Positions 19,898 through 24,018 of a stretch of 24,018 nucleotides of DNA are shown here, in pieces. Source of the stretch: JAAYGD01 sp964428195. GTDB lineage: Bacteria; Bacillota_I; Bacilli_A; RF39; UBA660. Both the position numbers and the translations under genes were made by a program. Location of the stretch: contig CAYRXC010000011.1 of assembly GCA_964428195.1 (NCBI GenBank), positions 1-24,018 of the forward strand. The letters run 5' to 3'. The notes under the pieces were generated by a model. The model was not told the origin of the DNA. It searched no databases and saw only the letters and a program-made list of their open reading frames with translations. Each line of letters opens with the position of its first letter. Position 1 is the first letter of the stretch.

Positions 19898-22018
19898 CTA
19901 TTGTTTAATCCATGTCCCACTTTGAGAGGTTGCTGTATATGTTCCCGCTTCTTTTAAAGGATTATAAGTATTATAAAATGAAGATGAAACAGTATTTGTT
20001 TGAATACTAACACCATTTCCTATTGTTACACTTGTTAATTGATTAAATGCAAAAGCAGAAGATCCTATACTTGTTACACTTTCTGGAATTGTTATACTTG
20101 TTAGTTGATTATCATAAAAAACAGTATTTCCTATACTTATTACACTATTTGGGATTGTTACACTTGTTAGTTCATTTTCCCTAAAAGCAGCAGATCCTAT
20201 ACTTGTCACACTATCTGGGATTGTTACACTTGTTAGATCATTAGAATAAAAAGCTGATTGTCCTATACTTGTTACACTATTTGGGATAATAACGTTATCT
20301 CTTCTTTCTCCTCCATAACTTACTACTATTGATGTGTTTTCATTTCCTTCTGGAGTTCTTGCATAAATGAATGCTTGATTGTCGGGAAACTGATTATCAT
20401 TAAAAGCCGCTCTATCTATATTTGTTACACTTGTTGGGATTATTACACTTGTTAGTTGATTATCAGCAAAAGCTTCGTATTCAATATTCGTTACACTATT
20501 TGGGATTGTTACACTTGTTAGTTCATTTTTAGAAAAAGCATGACCTCCTATACGTGTTACACTTTCCGGGATTGTTATACTTGTTAGTTGGTTATTTTCA
20601 AAAAGTCCTCCACTTATAATTGATAAACTTTCTGGGATTGTTACATTTGTTAGTTGATTATCAGCAAAAGCATAAGCTCCTATACTTGTTAGATTATCTG
20701 GTATTGTTACACTTGTTAGTTGATTTTTATAAAAAGCATAATTTCCTATACTTGTTACACTATTTGGGATTGTTAAACTTGTAATAAGATTATTAAAAAA
20801 AGCATCAAGTTCAATTGTTTTAATATTACTAGGCAAATCAACATTTAAAATGTTCATATTTGCAAAAGCAAGTACACCAATGATTTCAACACTTGAAGGA
20901 ATATTTGGTAAAACGCTAGCTGTTCCAAAAACGATTTTCTTCATATCTTTTGTATAAATTCCACCATCTAAAGCAACAAAGTGATTATTTAAATCCGAAA
21001 TTGTAATAGATAAATTGTTTGTATTTGAAAAAGCATTTTTGTTTCCACTAAAAAACGTTCCAGTTGAATATTGAAACTCATTTAATCCAGAACCAATATT
21101 AATTGATTTCAATGGATTGCTTCCAAAAGAACCATAAGAAATTCTTTCGATATTATCTGGTATAGTTATATTTGTTAATTGGTTATTTGCAAAAACCAAT
21201 TCTCTAATTGTATTCATACTACTTGGAATTGATATACTTTCAAGTAGATTGTTTGCAAAAGCAGTATTTCTTATATCTGTTACACCTTCTGGAATTGTTA
21301 CATTTGTTAGTTGATTATATTCAAAAGCACCTTCTCCTATACTTGTTACACTATTTCCTATTGTTGCACTTGTTAGTGAATTCCATTCAAAAGCATAAGA
21401 TCCTATACTTGTTACATTATTTGAAATTAAAACACTTTTTAAACCCTTGCTTCGAAAAGCACCATAACCAATTGTACTAACAGGTAATCCTCCCAACGTA
21501 TCTGGAATTATTACGTTATCAGAACAATTATGATCATAATCTGTTATTGTTACTTCTGTAGCAGTGCTCGTATATGTAAAACAAGTATTGGGAACTACTT
21601 CTGGTATATTTAATATGCATAAGTCCAGATTATCGCTTACGAAAACATTGTCATCAATAAAATCTTTTACTGCACAATATTTATCGTTCTTTATTATTAG
21701 CGCTATACTTCCATCTCTTTTTGTTATAATTGTTCCATTATCAGGAAGTTCTCCAGTCATTGGTATTGAATCTCCTACAAACGCTCCATCTAATATGGCA
21801 TAAGTATTACCTTCTACTGTTTCTCCCATATCATAAATTAATCTATCTTTTGCCCCTTTTATTAAGTTCTCTCCAGTTATTCTAAACGCTTCTTTATTGG
21901 ATGCTTCTATTACATTTAATACTCTTGGTATTGCTATTGCTAATATTACCGCAAGTACTACTATTACCGCTAACAATTCTATTAAAGTAAATCCTTTATT
22001 ATTAATTACTTTTTTCAT
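19898..22018 (-). CDS. Type IV pilin-like protein with BspA-type leucine-rich repeats
   Basis: The 706-aa product opens with a class III prepilin signal, MKKVINNKG|FTLIELLAVIV, with the cleavage Gly9, methylated Phe10 and Glu14 (Glu5 of the mature form), then a hydrophobic helix to about residue 35. Residues 36-160 form a pseudopilin-like head with cysteines at 113, 133 and 145. From about 165 to 670 there are about 18 LRR_5 (BspA-like) units of 22 residues, typified by TIPNSVTSIGNYAFYKNQLT, with irregular inserts near 310-370 and 540-575. The end 'GTYTATSQSGTWIKQ' resembles a short C-terminal domain seen on surface proteins. It would be cleaved by a prepilin peptidase and displayed at the surface, probably for adhesion. 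GAGGAG precedes ATG 22018. No pilus assembly genes are in the window. Confidence 0.9.
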   Translation of the reverse strand: MKKVINNKGFTLIELLAVIVVLAVILAIAIPRVLNVIEASNKEAFRITGENLIKGAKDRLIYDMGETVEGNTYAILDGAFVGDSIPMTGELPDNGTIITKRDGSIALIIKNDKYCAVKDFIDDNVFVSDNLDLCILNIPEVVPNTCFTYTSTATEVTITDYDHNCSDNVIIPDTLGGLPVSTIGYGAFRSKGLKSVLISNNVTSIGSYAFEWNSLTSATIGNSVTSIGEGAFEYNQLTNVTIPEGVTDIRNTAFANNLLESISIPSSMNTIRELVFANNQLTNITIPDNIERISYGSFGSNPLKSINIGSGLNEFQYSTGTFFSGNKNAFSNTNNLSITISDLNNHFVALDGGIYTKDMKKIVFGTASVLPNIPSSVEIIGVLAFANMNILNVDLPSNIKTIELDAFFNNLITSLTIPNSVTSIGNYAFYKNQLTSVTIPDNLTSIGAYAFADNQLTNVTIPESLSIISGGLFENNQLTSITIPESVTRIGGHAFSKNELTSVTIPNSVTNIEYEAFADNQLTSVIIPTSVTNIDRAAFNDNQFPDNQAFIYARTPEGNENTSIVVSYGGERRDNVIIPNSVTSIGQSAFYSNDLTSVTIPDSVTSIGSAAFRENELTSVTIPNSVISIGNTVFYDNQLTSITIPESVTSIGSSAFAFNQLTSVTIGNGVSIQTNTVSSSFYNTYNPLKEAGTYTATSQSGTWIKQ
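20016..21480. repeat. Degenerate 66-bp tandem repeats encoding the LRRs
   Basis: Direct imperfect repeats of about 66 bp recur through the pilin gene; typical shared pieces are CCTATACTTGTTACACTATT and GGGATTGTTACACTTGTTAG. The copies nearest the 3' end of the gene (20020-20780) are the most alike, which suggests recent expansion or conversion there. Confidence 0.85.
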
Positions 22019-22041
22019 ATTTACTCCTCTATTATATTATT

Positions 22042-22050
22042 AGTATAACA
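22042..22050 (-). promoter_or_regulatory. Extended -10 of the LRR-pilin gene
   Basis: On the minus strand TG-T-TATACT, with TATACT at 22042-22047 and no strong -35. The expected start is near 22035, a leader of about 17 nt containing GAGGAG. Confidence 0.4.
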
Positions 22051-22105
22051 TCTTTAAAATACTATTTTAATCGTTTTATTATAAAGATATACATTAATAT
22101 ACAAA

Positions 22106-22132
22106 CAAAAAAATACACTAATATGTATTTTT
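22106..22132 (-). terminator. Terminator of the ftsK-xerD unit
   Basis: On the minus strand AAAAATACA-TATTAG-TGTATTTTT (22124-22132 with 22109-22117) followed by further T's, about 40 nt after the xerD stop. Confidence 0.75.
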
Positions 22133-22172
22133 ATTATTCAGCGGTAGCAGATAACCCTTGATAATTACCAAA

Positions 22173-23060
22173 TTATTTTTTTGCTCTAGGATGTGTCTCT
22201 AAATATACCTTTCTCAATTTCTCATTAGAAACATGAGTATATATTTGAGTTGTATCTATAGAAGAATGCCCCAATAATTCCTTTACTGTTAAGATATCAC
22301 AGCCTTCATTTAACAGATGAGTAGCAAAAGTATGTCTTAATACATGAGGAGTAATATCTTTTTGTATTGAAGCTTTTTTTAATATACTAGATAATACTTT
22401 TTGAACACTTGCTACATTAATTTTAGATCCAGAATTAGACAACAATAAATAATTTGTTTTCTTCTCTTTTAAAAGATTATTTCTACTTTTTTCTAAATAT
22501 TTCCCCAATATATCTTCACAATATTCCCCGTATAATACGATTCTTTCTTTGTCCCCTTTTCCTATTATTTTAATCTTTTTATTTGTTCGGTCTATGTCTT
22601 GAATTTTTATATTGCATAGTTCCGACACTCTAACACCTGTTGCATAAAGTAATTCTAATATAAGCCTGTCTCTTACACCAATATCAGTATTCAAATCAGG
22701 AGTATTTAATATTAAATCAAGATCTTCATAATTAACAAATCTAGGCAATCTTTTTTCTTTTTTTGGAAGAGATATGAAAATAAAATAGTTCTTATCTATC
22801 AATTCATTATTATATAAATATTTATAAAAACTTCTTATTGCACTAATTTTTCTACTTACACTTGATTTAGAATATTTATTATCATATAAAAAAGCCAAAA
22901 AAGGATTAATATCCTCATATTTAATATTCAATAAATTGATATTATTATTTGTTAAATATTCAAAAAACTCGTATAGATCAATCTTATAATTAATTATTGT
23001 ATTTTCACTATAATTTCTTACTTTCAACATATAATTTATAAAATCATTTATAAGATTCAT
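22173..23060 (-). CDS. xerD: Tyrosine recombinase XerD-like
   Basis: This is a site-specific tyrosine recombinase of the XerC/XerD type, which resolves chromosome dimers at dif together with FtsK. At 295 aa it has the usual length. The N-terminal core-binding domain covers about 1-90. Catalytic residues are all visible: Arg144 in 'ATGVRVSEL', Lys168 in 'GKGDKER', His239 and Arg242 in 'HVLRHTFATHLL', His265 in 'LLGHSSIDTTQ' and nucleophile Tyr274 in 'QIYTHVS'. It starts 3 nt after the 273-aa gene, downstream of ftsK, which strongly supports a housekeeping dimer-resolution role rather than a phage integrase. No dif site is seen in the window. XerC versus XerD naming rests on resemblance only. 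Confidence 0.9.
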   Translation of the reverse strand: MNLINDFINYMLKVRNYSENTIINYKIDLYEFFEYLTNNNINLLNIKYEDINPFLAFLYDNKYSKSSVSRKISAIRSFYKYLYNNELIDKNYFIFISLPKKEKRLPRFVNYEDLDLILNTPDLNTDIGVRDRLILELLYATGVRVSELCNIKIQDIDRTNKKIKIIGKGDKERIVLYGEYCEDILGKYLEKSRNNLLKEKKTNYLLLSNSGSKINVASVQKVLSSILKKASIQKDITPHVLRHTFATHLLNEGCDILTVKELLGHSSIDTTQIYTHVSNEKLRKVYLETHPRAKK

Positions 23061-23063
23061 ATT

Positions 23064-23885
23064 CTATCTTTCTTTTTCTTTATTGTATTCTTTTGTTGAC
23101 CATTTTTGTAACCACAACAAGTCTCCCCTTTCAGTATTCTTCGGTTCATAGTTGTCTCTTTCCGATTTTGGTAATAAAAAGAAATCTCTAAAAGAAATTT
23201 TTAATTTCAAACTTCTTTCATCTTTCAATTCTGGTATACTTTTTGCTTTTTTTATTGGGAATTCACTTTCAATTATATGGTATATTTTTATTCTTTCCTT
23301 AAACCCACTTCCAAATATTTTTTTGTACAATCTATCTATATCGAAAGTAAGTTTATCTTGTGTAACATTAGCATTTAGATCCTGCATTATATCCAGTATA
23401 TTTTTAAATAAAACCATACTAGATTTTTCTTTTTCATTTCCATCTTTATCAAAAGCTAATTCAGTACTACTATCATAAAAATCTAATAATCTAAGTCTGA
23501 ACCTCGAATTAAACTGCATAAGCTTATGAAATCGCCCTCTTAAATAACTATCTTTTATTTTTTCTTTATCTTCTTTATATAAAAGGGGTAGATAAGAACT
23601 TTCAACACCATTTGAATTAAATTTTCCAAATTCAGAACTCTTTGCAATTTCTTCGTTAATCTTTTTATTTGGATAATATACAATCTTTACATTATAGGTA
23701 GAAGTATGATCAAATTTTTCTGGGAAACTATCTTTTAATTTATACACCATTGTATCAATTAATTCTTTTTTGTCTACATAACTCATACTATGTTCATATA
23801 TTTCTTGTAAAGAGTAATAAGCATACTCTAAACATGGTTTACCATCTTTATATATTCTTACCCCATATCTTTTTTGTTCAGACAT
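23064..23885 (-). CDS. Hypothetical 273-aa protein between ftsK and xerD
   Basis: I do not recognise the family. The protein is soluble and highly charged, without signal peptide or membrane segment. The N-terminus 'RYGVRIYKDGKPCLEYAYYS' looks like a beta hairpin; the middle (about 105-195) is basic and helical ('YLRGRFHKLMQFNSRFRLRLL'), and the C-terminus repeats the theme with Lys/Glu-rich helices. AGGAGG, overlapping the ftsK stop, precedes ATG 23885, and xerD follows after 3 nt, so all three should be co-translated. Position suggests a link to chromosome dimer resolution or division, or merely shared transcription. Confidence 0.75.
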   Translation of the reverse strand: MSEQKRYGVRIYKDGKPCLEYAYYSLQEIYEHSMSYVDKKELIDTMVYKLKDSFPEKFDHTSTYNVKIVYYPNKKINEEIAKSSEFGKFNSNGVESSYLPLLYKEDKEKIKDSYLRGRFHKLMQFNSRFRLRLLDFYDSSTELAFDKDGNEKEKSSMVLFKNILDIMQDLNANVTQDKLTFDIDRLYKKIFGSGFKERIKIYHIIESEFPIKKAKSIPELKDERSLKLKISFRDFFLLPKSERDNYEPKNTERGDLLWLQKWSTKEYNKEKER

Positions 23886-23893
23886 AAATCCTC

Positions 23894-24018
23894 CTAATTA
23901 TCTTCTTCTAGTTTTACTAAAACTTCTCTAGGTTTAGAACCGCTTTGTGGTGGTCCTACTATTCCTCTTTCTTCTAATAAATCAATTATTCTAGCCGCTC
24001 TATTATATCCAAGTTTAA
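23894..24018 (-). CDS. ftsK: DNA translocase FtsK, C-terminal end (partial)
   Basis: Only the last 40 codons are in the window; the gene runs off the right edge. The peptide KLGYNRAARIIDLLEERGIV, followed by GPPQSGSKPREVLV, is the winged-helix gamma domain of FtsK/SpoIIIE, which reads KOPS/SRS-type DNA polarity sequences and, in FtsK, activates XerD. It ends at TAG 23894-23896, 8 nt before the next gene. Whether the full protein is FtsK or SpoIIIE-like cannot be decided from this piece. Confidence 0.9.
   Translation of the reverse strand, partial: KLGYNRAARIIDLLEERGIVGPPQSGSKPREVLVKLEEDN

Noticed and set aside
20016..21480. Regular direct repeats resembling a CRISPR array
   Set aside because: The repeats are degenerate, 66 bp apart, stay in frame and encode leucine-rich repeat units of the pilin gene.
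22173..23060. XerD-like gene as a phage or element integrase
   Set aside because: Length, motifs and tight position after ftsK fit the housekeeping recombinase; no att-like duplication is seen beside it.
1..24018. Mycoplasma-type code with TGA as Trp
   Set aside because: Trp positions checked in PPDK use TGG, and TGA is a stop in scpA and the 105-aa gene.

Overview
The window is strongly AT-rich and densely packed, with most genes leftward (minus strand), strong AGGAGG-type ribosome sites and Rho-independent terminators. This points to a low-GC Bacillota genome, probably an uncultured Bacilli or Mycoplasmatota-like gut lineage; the lineage is inference. The cell makes a meso-DAP peptidoglycan: MurE carries a DNPR motif, and MurF, a MurJ/SpoVB-type flippase and a VanY-type carboxypeptidase are present. 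TGA is used as a stop (scpA, the 105-aa gene), so this is not a mycoplasma that reads TGA as Trp.

Layout. 1-5949: a leftward operon of a GH31 glycosidase, a small membrane protein, a MOP-family flippase, scpA and scpB, followed by tRNA-Leu(CAA) and tRNA-Met(CAU) with their own promoter and a terminator. 5965-9079: murF-murE, with murF fused to a membrane domain. 9240-10364: a rightward vanY-type gene, convergent with pyrimidine-nucleoside phosphorylase across a shared bidirectional terminator. 11850-13700: an accessory patch with an 85-aa orphan, a 60-aa peptide carrying two double-glycine-leader-like motifs, a truncated ssb copy with a 113-bp perfect repeat, a small membrane protein and a short intact ssb. 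13738-17023: thymidine kinase with an extra tail, a PrsW-like protease with a zinc ribbon, a Cys-rich orphan under an unusual palindromic promoter, and an EcsC/SHOCT-like protein. 17200-22018: pyruvate phosphate dikinase, then a type IV pilin-like protein carrying about 18 BspA-like leucine-rich repeats. 22173-24018: xerD, an unknown 273-aa gene and the 3' end of ftsK, probably one operon.

How the parts fit. Chromosome segregation genes occur at both ends (scpAB; ftsK-xerD), and cell-wall synthesis and remodelling lie in between. PPDK and pyrimidine-nucleoside phosphorylase with thymidine kinase indicate fermentative carbon metabolism and nucleoside salvage. A recurring promoter form is seen: an extended -10 (TGnTATAAT or close) lying just upstream of the Shine-Dalgarno, giving very short leaders. 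The most novel-looking places are the 12.1-13.6 kb patch, the LRR-pilin, the membrane-anchored MurF and the palindromic promoter at 15.8 kb.
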